A DNA stretch of 64,000 nucleotides from Aliihoeflea sp. 40Bstr573 (GTDB lineage Bacteria > Pseudomonadota > Alphaproteobacteria > Rhizobiales > Rhizobiaceae): NCBI RefSeq assembly GCF_024105655.1, contig NZ_JAAAMH010000007.1:1-64000 (forward strand), read 5' to 3'. The first letter of the stretch is position 1; each line of letters opens with the position of its first letter. A program made the translations under genes and the position numbers. Below the pieces are notes generated by a model. It had not been told where the DNA came from, did no database searches, and saw only the letters and a list, made by a program, of their open reading frames with translations. Shown here piece after piece: positions 1-8,233 of the stretch.

Positions 1-530
1 AAATGCTCGGCGGAGCGTTTGCCGCCAGTCGTCTTCGTATTCATGTTCGTTCCTTCGTCTTCGACGAGAACCGAACACTCCTTAAATCACACCCTCAACT
101 CTGTGCCATAGGCGCTGATCCCGAACATGCTCGGGCAGATCATGCAGTCCTTCGCCGTCACGCTCATCCTGGCACTTTGTGCCTCGGCGGTGACGTCGCT
201 GGTCTTCTCGCCCGTCGCCGCTGCATACTGGCTCGGAAGGCATGAGGCACCACCTGACCGGAAAACAGGCTCGTGGTCCGTCTCTCTGACCACTCTTTAC
301 GAGAAAACCCTGACCAACAGCCTTCGCAGTCCTTCGCTGATGGTCGTCTGCACCGTAGCGACCATCGCCGCCGGCATGTGGCTACTGGCCGAACTGCCCC
401 GCTCTTTTCTGCCTAAGACGGACAACGGTCATGTCGTCGTCACGATGGAGACGCGGCCTGACATTTCGACAAGCGGCATGCTTGAAGAGCAGGCTCAAGT
501 TGCGCGCATAATCGGCGGGTTCTCATATAT
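1..530 (+). pseudogene. RND efflux permease fragment, cut by IS3 element
   Basis: This is a piece of an inner-membrane RND (AcrB-type) proton-driven efflux pump. The open part, from about 127, reads through a membrane segment with the family pattern SFAVTLILALCASAVTSLVFSP, then a cytoplasmic stretch, another hydrophobic segment, and the start of the second porter domain with LPRSFLPKTDNGHVVV, which is typical of RND pumps. Upstream in the same frame there is a TAG stop just before 112, and the preceding codons do not resemble the family, so the gene is already broken there. The 3' side ends exactly at the left end of the IS element, and the rest of the permease is not found beyond the element. 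Family assignment is good; the remainder of the gene lies outside the window or is lost. Confidence 0.65.
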
Positions 531-589
531 TGACCTGAGACCCCAATCTCCTCCGGCCTGAGGGAGAGTCCTGGGTTTCGTTTTAGGCC

Positions 590-1429
590 TCATGCGGCCT
601 GTTTTTCCAGCGTGGATTTCATTGCGAACTCGGCCGGCGGCATGTTGCCGAGGGCCGAGTGTGGTCGGTGATGGTTGTAGTCCTCCTTCCATGAGGTGAT
701 GGCGCTGCGGGCCTCGGTGAGCGTCGAGAACAGCGTGTCATTGAGGCACTCGTCCCGGAAGCGCCCGTTGAAGCTCTCGACGAAGGCGTTCTGTGTCGGC
801 TTGCCCGGAGCGATGTAGTGCCATTCGACGTCGGTCTGCTGGCACCACCGCAGGACCGCCATCGAGGTCAACTCTGTGCCGTTGTCGGAGACGATCGTGT
901 CCGGCCGGCCGCGCCAGCGGATGATGGCGTCGAGCTCGCGCACGACACGCAGGCCCGACAGCGAGGTGTCTGCGACGAGTGCCAGGCACTCCCGCGTGTA
1001 GTCGTCGACGATGGCCAGCACCCGGAAGCGACGACCGTCAGTGAAGGTGTCGGAGACGAAGTCCAGGCTCCAGCGGGCGTTGGCGCGATCGGGAACGAGC
1101 ATGGGCCTTCGTGTGCCCAGCGCCCGTTTCCGGCTGCCGCGACGGCGCACCTGCAGCTTCTCTTCCCGGTAGAGGCGCCGCAGCTTCTTCTGGTTCATCA
1201 CGATGCCCTGCCGGTCCAGCATGACGTGGATCCTCCGATAGCCGAATCGCCGGCGCTCCGCCGCCACGGCCTTCATCGCCTCGCGCAACGGAGCATCGTG
1301 CGGACGGGTGCTGATGTAGCGCACCGTCGAACGGTCGATCCTCAGAGCCTGGCACGCCCGACGCTGGCTCACCCCATGCACCTCGCAGGCATGAACCACC
1401 GCCTTCCGCTTCGCGTCGGGCGTCACCAT
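590..1429 (-). CDS. IS3 family transposase OrfB (DDE integrase domain)
   Basis: This is the catalytic half of the IS3 transposase. The N-terminus has a helix-turn-helix region ([18 protein letters not shown]) and an HTH_21-like segment ([12 protein letters not shown]). The rve integrase core follows, with the acidic triad visible in [14 protein letters not shown] and [15 protein letters not shown], then the usual [15 protein letters not shown] tail. The length of 279 residues is normal. It overlaps OrfA by 7 bp in the -1 frame. The end of orfA on the coding strand contains seven A residues just before its stop, a standard slippery site for a programmed -1 frameshift that makes the OrfAB fusion. 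It appears intact. Confidence 0.93.
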   Translation of the reverse strand: MVTPDAKRKAVVHACEVHGVSQRRACQALRIDRSTVRYISTRPHDAPLREAMKAVAAERRRFGYRRIHVMLDRQGIVMNQKKLRRLYREEKLQVRRRGSRKRALGTRRPMLVPDRANARWSLDFVSDTFTDGRRFRVLAIVDDYTRECLALVADTSLSGLRVVRELDAIIRWRGRPDTIVSDNGTELTSMAVLRWCQQTDVEWHYIAPGKPTQNAFVESFNGRFRDECLNDTLFSTLTEARSAITSWKEDYNHHRPHSALGNMPPAEFAMKSTLEKQAA

Positions 1430-1689
1430 TTTTTTGCGGCGACATCCTTCAGGATCGCGTTGTCCAGCATCTGATCGGCCAAGAGCTTCTTCAGCCGGGC
1501 GTTCTCGTCCTCAAGAGCCTTCAGGCGACGGGCATCCGACACCTCCATGCCGCCGAACTTCGCCTTGAACTTGTAAAAGGTCGCTGCCGAGATGCCGTGC
1601 TTGCGGCAGACATCCGCCGTCTTCGCACCGGCCTCCTGCTCCTTCAGCATCCCGATAATCTGTTCCTCGGTGAACCGTGATGGTCGCAT
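1423..1689 (-). CDS. IS3 family transposase OrfA (HTH_Tnp_1)
   Basis: This is the DNA-binding half of the IS3 transposase, 88 residues. It begins [19 protein letters not shown], carries the HTH pattern [20 protein letters not shown], and ends in a leucine-rich stretch ([15 protein letters not shown]) that would mediate dimerisation. The ATG at 1689 is chosen because GGAGACGG lies a few bases upstream and IS3 OrfA proteins normally start just before the FTEEQI motif. A longer frame exists upstream but has no family similarity. The stop overlaps the orfB start, with the A7 slippery run just upstream. Confidence 0.9.
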   Translation of the reverse strand: MRPSRFTEEQIIGMLKEQEAGAKTADVCRKHGISAATFYKFKAKFGGMEVSDARRLKALEDENARLKKLLADQMLDNAILKDVAAKKW

Positions 1690-1751
1690 CGTCCGTCTCC
1701 ATGATCGACGGACTCTACCCAAATCTGGAGGAAGTTCAGGGTCTCAGGTCA

Positions 1752-2645
1752 CTCAGCAAATGGTCGAAGACAGTCTCGGCCTCCTTGGCTCTGAGCTTAG
1801 GAGCGATTGCCAACAACTTTTCGGCGCGGCGCCCGAGGTCGGCGGAAAAGATCGGGGGCGCGCAACGCAGCACGCGCCTGCGCGGCCAGCAAACGCTTGG
1901 CTTGTTCGGAGCCAAGCTCGATGTCCATGACGCGCGCCGCGACCATCGAGCGCCGTGATCGCGCCGCGCTTTTGCCGACAATCATTTCGGTACCGAGCAG
2001 CGGCACCGCATGGGTCCAGACAAGACGTTGCGCCAGCAAAACATCGGCGAGCCAGGATTCGACCATGGGCACAAAGCCATGGCGCTGGACTATCGCCGAA
2101 GCGCCCAAGAGCGGCGCTATGATGCCTTCGCTTGCAACGAGCTGCCCCAGCTCGTGGGCCAGATCGCTGATGACCTCGTCATCGTGGCTATAGCCGAAAG
2201 CCTTCGGGGCCGCAGCCAGATATTTTGCCGTCAGCAGTTTTCCGGCAGGCCGGGCTGCCAGCTGACGCCAGGCAAGCAGCAGGGAGCCGGCGGGCCCCAC
2301 ATCGTCTCCAAGCCTGGTCAGCAGGACAGCGTCACGAAGTGCGGCTTCATCCTCGACCCGTCCCGCTTGTGTTGTCGTTACCGCGGCGGCGGTGCGCGCA
2401 AGGCGCTGGCGCCAGGCCCCGGCCCATTTTTCTTCTTCGCCCACGATTTGATCGAGGGCGCCGATGGCGGCGCCAGCCGTGAGGGCAATGTCCTCGATAG
2501 CATTTGGCCCAAAGCCTTGTGGCGCAATTGTTGGGGCATCGTGGTTGCCTTGCGCAGCCAGCTCGGCACAGACGCCAGCGGCACGGCGACGGCGCGCAGG
2601 CCATGGTGAAGTGGTGAGGGTCTTGTGCGGGGAATCTTTCGACAC
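1752..2645 (-). pseudogene. DUF1403 family protein, frameshifted and truncated by IS3
   Basis: I recognise the DUF1403 family from the order of conserved pieces: GAAIGALDQIVGEEEKWAGA, WRQRLARTAAAV, EDEAALRDAVLLTRLGDDVGPAG and a C-terminal LGRRAEKLLAIAPKLRAKEAE. The last piece is in a different frame from the rest. The shift lies near 1850 at a run of five G residues. The natural frame then runs straight into the IS end at 1751, where LLSDLRP takes its last residues from the element. The gene is therefore both frameshifted and cut at its 3' end. DUF1403 genes commonly sit beside a tyrosine recombinase in rhizobial mobile regions, as here (divergent neighbour). The molecular function is unknown. 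Confidence 0.68.
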
Positions 2646-3061
2646 AAGATCTTCACGGCGGTTCTGGCAATCGAAAAGGCCAAATACCGCCGCACCTGTC
2701 GCATATTCATAATGATTGATAATGTTGCCTTATCGTTCGTCGTGCGAGACCCCTGAAAATGGCCTCTGTCGTCGATCAAAAGCCCGAAGAATGACCTCGG
2801 CACCACTCTGTTCAATCCCCGGATACGGCCCGGGCCGTCGACGACGCGCAGCCGTGGCCTCGGCGGTCACGACCGCGCGCGCGACCCCGATCGCCGTCGA
2901 TATGCCGGATATCGGCGAAATGGTCTCATGACCATGGGCCGACAGAACGAGTATCCGGACGAAGCCCATGGCTCGCAGACCTTCGGGCATTCGCAGTCCT
3001 TCGAAAGGTCCACTGGATCTTCCGATACGCCCGAAGGGTACAGGACGCTCACCATTCGCCG
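2646..3061. other. Intergenic region between divergent DUF1403 and recombinase relics
   Basis: No convincing gene. An AT-rich patch around 2700-2735 (ATTCATAATGATTGATAATG) lies upstream of the DUF1403 start and could hold promoters. The reading frames here have no recognisable domains. Confidence 0.4.
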
Positions 3062-4109
3062 TTGGCAAAGCCAAACCGTTGGCTTTCCGCGGGCGATGCC
3101 GACCCCTCCCCCTCCCCTGCCCGTTCCGACAGAAGCCGCCAAGCAGCTTCCCGGCCATCTCGATGCCTGGCCGGCCGGGCGCGCAACTATGTCGAAGCGT
3201 CCAGCTCGCAAAACACCCGGTGCGCCTATGCGTCCGACTGGAAACAGTTTGCCAGCTGGTGCCGCCGCCAGGGTTTTGCGCTCACGCCGCCCGATCCGCA
3301 GCGGGTCGGGCTCTACATCGCGGCGCTGGCCTCCGGCGACAAGAAATCGGTGGCGACGATCGAGCGGCGGCTGTCCGCCCTGTCCTGAAATATGCGCAGC
3401 GCGGCGAGCCGCTCGAACGCAAGGACCGTCACATCGCCACCGTCACGGCCGGCATCCGCAACAGGCACGGTGCCCCGCCGCGGCAGAAGGAAGCGATTCT
3501 GCCGGACGACCTGATCGCCATGCTGGAAACGCTCGACCGGGGAAGCCTGCGCGATCGGGCGATGCTGTTGCTGGGCTTCGCCGGGGGGGGGGCTGCGTCG
3601 CTCCGAGATCGTCGGCCTCGATGTCGGCCGCGCCCAGACCGAAGATTCGTGCGGCTGGATTGAGATTTTCGACAAGGGCCTGCTGGTCATCCTGCGCGGC
3701 AAGACCGGCTGGCGCGAGGTCGAGATCGGCCGGTTCGTCCGACGCGACCTGCCCGGTGGTGGCGCTCCAAACCTGGCTGAGGCTCGGCCGCATCGCCCAT
3801 GGCCCGCTGTTCCGCCGCGTTTCCGGGCAAGGCAAAAAAGTCGGCGCGGATCGGCTGCACGACCAGGAGGTGGCCCGGCCGGTCAAGCGCGCCGCGCGGG
3901 CGGCCGGCGTGCGCGGCGACCTGACGGAAGGTGAACGGCACAGGCTTTTTGCCGGCCATTCGCTGCGCGCCGGTCTCGCCTCCTCGGCCGAGGTCAACGA
4001 GCGCTACGTGCAAAAGCAGCTCGGCGATGCGTCGGCGGAAATGACGCGCAAATATCAGCGTCGCCGCGACCGCTTTCGCGTCAATCTCACCAAGGCGTCC
4101 GGGCTGTAG
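3062..4109 (+). pseudogene. Tyrosine recombinase (phage-type integrase), multiply frameshifted
   Basis: A site-specific recombinase spread over several frames. The N-terminal SAM-like core-binding domain reads NTRCAYASDWKQFASWCRRQG and ends prematurely near 3386. The next frame carries KYAQRGEPLERKDRHIATV and DDLIAMLETLDRGSLRDRAMLLLGFAGG. After a run of ten G residues near 3581-3590 the frame changes again to the first catalytic arginine region (GLRRSEIVGLD) and GKTGWREVEIG. A third shift near 3745 leads to the box II region GHSLRAGLASS and the tyrosine region MTRKYQRRRDRF. All catalytic blocks are recognisable, but at least three frameshifts make it non-functional unless some are sequencing errors at homopolymers. 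It is divergent from DUF1403, its usual partner. Confidence 0.8.
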
Positions 4110-4154
4110 GAGGCAAAAAGGCCCCTCCCCTTCCCTGCGCGTACAGTCTGAAGA

Positions 4155-4673
4155 TCAGCGCCAGGACAACTGATCCTTCGGCAGGCGGCCGCTCGGATCA
4201 CTTACATTGACCTTGTGCGGCCGCTGCGGGCCCCAATCCCAGAGCACCAGGTTTCGGTCGTTGATCTCGGTGCCCGGTGCAAAACTCGGCACGAGAATGC
4301 CGGCGACGCCTCGGCCAAGGAGCCGGTCATACACCGACCACGAGGTCGGCCGGTCGCCCTCTGCAAGGGCCATCGCCCACGCACAGGCCATGTCGTCGAG
4401 GGAGACCGACCATTCCTGCCTCCCCTGTTCGCTGGTCAGGTCCGCGATGTCTTCGCACTGGACGTCATACGCGCACAGCACGCAGGGGTCGATCCGATGG
4501 GCAAAGCCTTGGTTGGCCTCCTTGACCGCCGTCAGGATGCTCAAGCCGAGATAAAGCGCGGGCACCCCCTTTGGGTTGAAGCGCGCGCCCCTTGTCGCTG
4601 CACCATCACCGGAGATCGGCTTGAAGGCCCAGCGCGGATCATGGGCTCGATAGCAGGTTCCGACAAACTTCAC
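4155..4673 (-). CDS. RES-domain toxin of an Xre/RES toxin-antitoxin module
   Basis: Members of this family are NAD+-degrading ADP-ribosyltransferase-like toxins. The sequence has the N-terminal VGTCYRAHDPRWAF, the block RGARFNPKGVPALYLGLS with the signature Arg and Tyr, then TAVKEANQ with the Glu, and the C-terminal NLVLWDW that ends the fold. I choose the GTG at 4673 because it overlaps the antitoxin stop as GTGA, gives 172 residues (usual size), and drops a non-homologous N-terminal extension from the longer frame. Translation is probably coupled to the antitoxin gene just upstream. It lies between two integrase relics, suggesting a stabilisation module left from a mobile element. It looks intact. 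Confidence 0.88.
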   Translation of the reverse strand: MKFVGTCYRAHDPRWAFKPISGDGAATRGARFNPKGVPALYLGLSILTAVKEANQGFAHRIDPCVLCAYDVQCEDIADLTSEQGRQEWSVSLDDMACAWAMALAEGDRPTSWSVYDRLLGRGVAGILVPSFAPGTEINDRNLVLWDWGPQRPHKVNVSDPSGRLPKDQLSWR

Positions 4674-5056
4674 GCAAAGCCGCCGAGCGCCATGTGGTCG
4701 AGATAATCGCGGACGGCGGCCGCCTTGCCATCCTTGACAAGCGCCTCGGCGGTGCGGCCGCCAAAGGCCGGTAGCGGCTGAGCTCGGTACCACGCCATGG
4801 CCTGTTCCTTGCCGCCCGCCCATTCCATCACGCGGCTGATGATCTCGAGCATTTCGCGCAGACGCCCCTGTGTTTTCGCTCCACGGCTGCGTTCGGCCCT
4901 ATACAAGGTCTCCCGGGCAAGGCCAGCCGTTTCTGCCAACTGGGTCTTGGACATTCCAAAGCCGTCCGCAACGTGTCCGATCGTGATCTTCCCGCTGCTA
5001 TCCAAATAGGACCAGAGCAGCGGCCTATCCTGAGCCGCTTCACGCGCATGTCCCAT
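4670..5056 (-). CDS. Xre/MbcA/ParS-type antitoxin (DUF2384)
   Basis: This is the antitoxin partner of the downstream RES toxin, 128 residues. The N-terminal half has an Xre-like helix-turn-helix (GMSKTQLAETAGLARETLYR). The C-terminal half is the MbcA/ParS toxin-binding domain, with AMAWYRAQPLPAFGGRTAEALV and AVRDYLDHMALGGFA, whose C-terminus normally plugs the RES active site. The ATG at 5056 has a good ribosome site (AAGGAG, 6 bases upstream). Such antitoxins usually repress their own promoter together with the toxin. The stop overlaps the toxin GTG, so the two form one operon with antitoxin first. Confidence 0.9.
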   Translation of the reverse strand: MGHAREAAQDRPLLWSYLDSSGKITIGHVADGFGMSKTQLAETAGLARETLYRAERSRGAKTQGRLREMLEIISRVMEWAGGKEQAMAWYRAQPLPAFGGRTAEALVKDGKAAAVRDYLDHMALGGFA

Positions 5057-5110
5057 GGACTTCTCCTTGTCGCATCTGTAGCCATACTTTCGGTACCAAA
5101 TATGTGACGC
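5057..5110 (-). promoter_or_regulatory. Probable promoter/operator region of the toxin-antitoxin operon
   Basis: Immediately upstream of the antitoxin is an AT-richer stretch with a near-palindrome centred on GGTACC (TTTCGGTACCAAA at 5088-5100). Xre-type antitoxins bind such sites for autoregulation. Position and symmetry are the only evidence. Confidence 0.3.
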
Positions 5111-5175
5111 TAGTCGACCTCAATCAAGCCCGTAGCCGCTGAGCGTCAGGAAGCGGCGCGGCTGGTCAATGGGTT

Positions 5176-5392
5176 GTTGTGCCTGGTGATGTCCTTGGCG
5201 ATTTGAACGAAAAGAAACGCGCAACGTTCTTGGCCGGGCATCCCTTGCGCGCGGAAGTGGCCACCTAGTCCGAGGACGATGAGCGCCTTGTGCAAAAACA
5301 GCTTGGCCGCGCCTCAGCCGAATGACCCGCAGATATCAGCGCTGCCGCGGCCAGGTTCCGGGTCAATCTCGCCAAGGCGAGCGGACCCTAGA
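5176..5392 (+). pseudogene. Second tyrosine-recombinase relic (3' end only)
   Basis: This stretch matches the 3' end of the recombinase at about 3905-4109. Decoded with the same frame and tolerating stops, it gives AGHPLRAEVAT, then RLVQKQLGRASAE, then a shifted version of the KYQRR/RFRVNLTKAS tail, which corresponds to AGHSLRAGLASS, YVQKQLGDASAE and the end of the first copy. It contains an in-frame TAG and TGA and a frameshift, so it is dead. It is more decayed than the first copy, which suggests an older insertion or a paralogous element. The toxin-antitoxin pair lies between the two relics. Confidence 0.7.
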
Positions 5393-5782
5393 TCGGAAGT
5401 GTCCGCCGACATCGGCTTGAGCGCATCAACTTGCTGGCATGGCACAGCGGCGGGCCGGGTCAACGCGGATGGGTGTAGCAGAAGACTGTAACTGTTTCGG
5501 CGACAAGACCGTGACGGCGCAGCCCGCGTGGCGTGCGCGGTGATCGGCCTGCCCATGGTGTCGATGTCGCTGATCAGCGTGCCGGGCGACCGCGTGACGG
5601 CCATGCCCTTGCGCTGTGTTCACAGCGCGTCTGCATCCTGGGCGGCAAGACGTTTGCGACTCTTTCCCGAAACCGGGCGAAGCACCAGTCATAACGGGGG
5701 GACGAGAGCAGCGGGCTGCGTTGACGAGGTCAATGCCTTGAGATTATGTGTCGCGCCGACAGTCGGCTAGTTCAACGGGTGC
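5393..5782. other. Unassigned sequence downstream of the recombinase relic
   Basis: About 390 bases with no reading frame I can assign to a family on either strand. Composition is coding-like, so it may be further mobile-element debris. I see no promoter I would defend for the next gene. Confidence 0.3.
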
Positions 5783-5788
5783 GTGTGT

Positions 5789-6556
5789 ATGCTCAGTCTC
5801 GATCTGTCCGATAGATTAGCAGTTGTTACCGGAGGAGCGAGCGGCATCGGTTTGGCAACTGCGAAGTCCCTCCATGAATGCGGGGCCCGCGTTGTAGTGC
5901 TCGACCGAGCTCCCTTCGATCAGCGCGTTGCAGAAATTGGTTTTTGCCGAGCCGACGTCACCGATCCCTGCTCTATCGATGGCGCACTGGAAAGCATCGC
6001 TGCGAAGTTTGGTTTCATCGAAATACTTGTTAATGCTGCTGGGATCATGGAGCGGCCATTGCCCATCCAGCGGGCAAGCGACAAGGAGTGGGATCGTGTA
6101 ATCTCGGTAAATCTCCGGGGCACATATTTGTGCTGTCGGCATGTCGGCCTTCGCATGGCCGAGCTCGGCAAAGGTTCTATTGTCAACGTAGTCTCTGTTG
6201 CTGGATTGAGAGCTAGTCCTTTGCGCGCTTACGGTGCCTCGAAGGCGGCCGTCATCAATCTTACTGAAGGACTGGCCGCTGAATGGGCACTGGCAGGGGT
6301 CCGGGTGAATGCCGTTGCCCCCGGGTTCACCAATACGGCACCGATCGGGATTGCGGCCGCCGCAGGTATGATCTCGATCCAGAAGCTCGCAGATGCTAAT
6401 GCCATGCGCAGGTTGGTGACTGTCCAGGAAGTCGCAAACTCCATTGTATTTCTGGCCTCGGACCAAGCCTCTGCAATCACGGGCGTCACGCTACCGGTCG
6501 ACTGTGGATACCTGGTCGCAGGCGCTTGGGGCCCTTATGGTGCACCAGACGCCTGA
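5789..6556 (+). CDS. SDR family oxidoreductase
   Basis: A classical short-chain dehydrogenase/reductase, NAD(P)-dependent and cytoplasmic, substrate unknown. The sequence shows the nucleotide-binding loop TGGASGIG near residue 14, an acidic residue after beta-2 (VLDRA), NAAGIM, the catalytic serine in VVSVAG, YGASK with Tyr and Lys, and the loop VAPGFTNT. The tail PVDCGYLVAG is usual for the family, and the length of about 255 is standard. The ATG at 5789 puts MLSLDLSDRLAVVTGG at the N-terminus; a GTG six bases earlier is an alternative. No strong ribosome site is seen. Base composition is visibly less GC-rich than the catabolic operons further right, and neighbours are relics, so transfer is likely. 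Confidence 0.9.
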   Translation: MLSLDLSDRLAVVTGGASGIGLATAKSLHECGARVVVLDRAPFDQRVAEIGFCRADVTDPCSIDGALESIAAKFGFIEILVNAAGIMERPLPIQRASDKEWDRVISVNLRGTYLCCRHVGLRMAELGKGSIVNVVSVAGLRASPLRAYGASKAAVINLTEGLAAEWALAGVRVNAVAPGFTNTAPIGIAAAAGMISIQKLADANAMRRLVTVQEVANSIVFLASDQASAITGVTLPVDCGYLVAGAWGPYGAPDA

Positions 6557-6823
6557 TCCGGCCATCCCGGAAGATTCCGGAACCGTCGACCCCATTCAGC
6601 AATCAGGGGCGAGTTTGATTTCGCGAGTTCTCAGCGAGTCGTTATGACGGTTAAGCTTGACACTACCCTGCACCTGCTTTGAGCTAAAGTCGAATTTGAA
6701 AGACGCCCCGCGAGTGGTGGCGCACCAGTATCGCGCCATCGCACATGACAGCAAATGCGCTTTGACTCGCACGAGGCCATCGTAAACTTAAAGTCACGCA
6801 TCCACATTTACCAAACGCCGCCG

Positions 6824-7417
6824 CTAATGTGGACGAATGGCGAGTGCGACGATGTATTTGGCATCGGCGAGTATGACGGTGCGAGACTCGATCGACATTC
6901 CCACCTCAGTCGGCCTTCCACGCACCGACACGATGCCCGATCCGTGGCAATTCCCTATCGCTTCGCTTCTAACCCACGCATGCAAGCGGGCCCGACATGA
7001 GGGCTCTTTCTCCAGAGCGGTCAACCGCCAGTGGTCAATCCCGCTTCCCGATCGTGGTGGCGAGACCACGCATTCCTCAACGTTAATGCCAGCATCTGCT
7101 CGCTGTGCGACTGCGAGCGCAATTGCTTCTGCGCAATGTGCGATGCTGATTGCGAAGGGCTGGCCCACGGCAGGAGCCTGGAAGAAGGGCTTTCCCGTGG
7201 TACTGACGTGCAGCCACCATTTAGCGGCTGGGACAATGCCTCGCGTCTTAAGGGACATCACCTGCCTCATCAGCCCATGGCCGATGACATAGGCTTCCGC
7301 GCGCGGGGGGCTGGAATTGTCTGCCAGCCTCGTCCGCTCCGTCTCATCCAGGAGGGGGTGGTAATCTCGGACGAAGCGGCGCGCGCCCGAAATTGATACG
7401 AGCCAAGCATTGCCCGC
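6824..7417 (-). pseudogene. 4'-phosphopantetheinyl transferase remnant
   Basis: An Sfp-type transferase activates carrier proteins by attaching phosphopantetheine. The frame shows RRFVRDYHPLLDETERTRLA at the N-side, then HGLMRQVMS, GKPFF, the SIAHCAEAIALAVA block (usual FSISHC...) and ADAGINVEE, where families have GxDxE; the metal-binding Asp is replaced by Asn. WVRSEAIGNCHGSGI stands in for the W-x-KEA-xxKxxGxG motif. No ATG, GTG or TTG lies before the homologous start; the first ATG, at 7270, removes a third of the protein. A stop lies just upstream of the homology. I call it a decayed gene, paired with the synthetase remnant next door. Confidence 0.6.
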
Positions 7418-8070
7418 CTAAAAGCGAGTTCCATTGCTGGATGTGGCATCCACATGGTCGCTTTGGCTTCCATCATGAACCGCATTGTCGTGCAGGGATG
7501 CCGACCCAAGTGCTACCTGCCGGCTCTCGCCTTTCTTAAGAAACGAATCTGCCTCCACGCAGGTCCCCTGGCCGAACTTCGTTCCATAGTGCACAAAGGC
7601 GGCGCAACCGATCGTAGCGCCCGAACCATTATCGATGCGATCGGACTTGCAGGTTCCGTCTTCCTGCGAATGCCCCTGAAGTATGCTCGCTCGGTTTGCG
7701 GTACAGTAGTCGCCAATTGTCGTGAGGGAGCGTTCAGGGTTGGTGCACCCGTCGTCGAAAAGATTGGCGCCAACTCGCATCCCGAGCAGCCGCCAGATCG
7801 CGCCCTTCAGGGACATGCCTGACAACCGTGCCAGAGGGGGACGCATTCAGCTTCCAATACCGCTCATGCCGCCAACAATAAGGATCGTACATCGAGCAAA
7901 GGCGGGGTTGCAGGCCCTCGAACGACATCGAGGCGCGTTCGGCCAGGATGAAATAGCCAGCCGTCAGAAACGGGACCGCGGCCGCAATGGCGGGGATGAG
8001 CAGATATTCAAACGCGGCGTAGTAAGTGATGACGCTGCCGACGACGACGAGCAGGAGGTAGAAGTAGATC
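7418..8070 (-). pseudogene. C-terminal remnant of a Pls/PosA-type non-ribosomal peptide synthetase
   Basis: Two frames read in order give the C-terminal part of the epsilon-poly-lysine-synthetase-like family. The first frame (about 8070 to 7840) has hydrophobic segments (GSVITYYAAFEYLLIP) followed by CSMYDPYCWRHERYWKL. The second (from about 7830) has GAIWRLLGMRVG, FDDGCTNPERSLTTIGDYCT, a hexapeptide-repeat region with GHSQEDGTCKSDRI, and FVHYGTKFGQG...DSFLKKGE. The adenylation and carrier domains are absent, since a glycosyltransferase on the other strand begins about 160 bases further right. Frameshift and missing domains make this a relic. The neighbouring transferase remnant would have served it. 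Confidence 0.7.
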
Positions 8071-8233
8071 CATCAAAGGTTCAACGCTCTGTCCAAAGGA
8101 GGGGATGAGGTTACGCCGGGATTGTCCATTATGATCTGCGGACCACCCCCATTTCGGGTGCCCGGCCGATTGGCGCATCCACGAGTTCCGTTAAACTGCG
8201 ACAAGCTGCAATCCGAGGCAGGAGCTACCGGAA

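Larger units (their letters stand above)
531..1751 (-). mobile_element. IS3-family insertion sequence
   Basis: A complete-looking element of 1221 bp with two overlapping transposase frames. The ends are imperfect inverted repeats: the left end begins TGACCTGAGACCC, and the reverse complement of the right end begins with the same 13 bases, giving the 5'-TG...CA-3' termini usual for IS3. The left flank ends in ATAT and the right flank begins CTCAG, so there is no 3-5 bp target duplication. The left side is an RND gene and the right side a DUF1403 gene, so the two flanks were probably joined by recombination or deletion. The subgroup is probably IS407/IS51-like, but this was not checked. Confidence 0.9.

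Noticed and set aside
818-1474. 218-codon plus-strand frame inside the IS3 element
   Set aside because: Shadow of the transposase genes on the minus strand.
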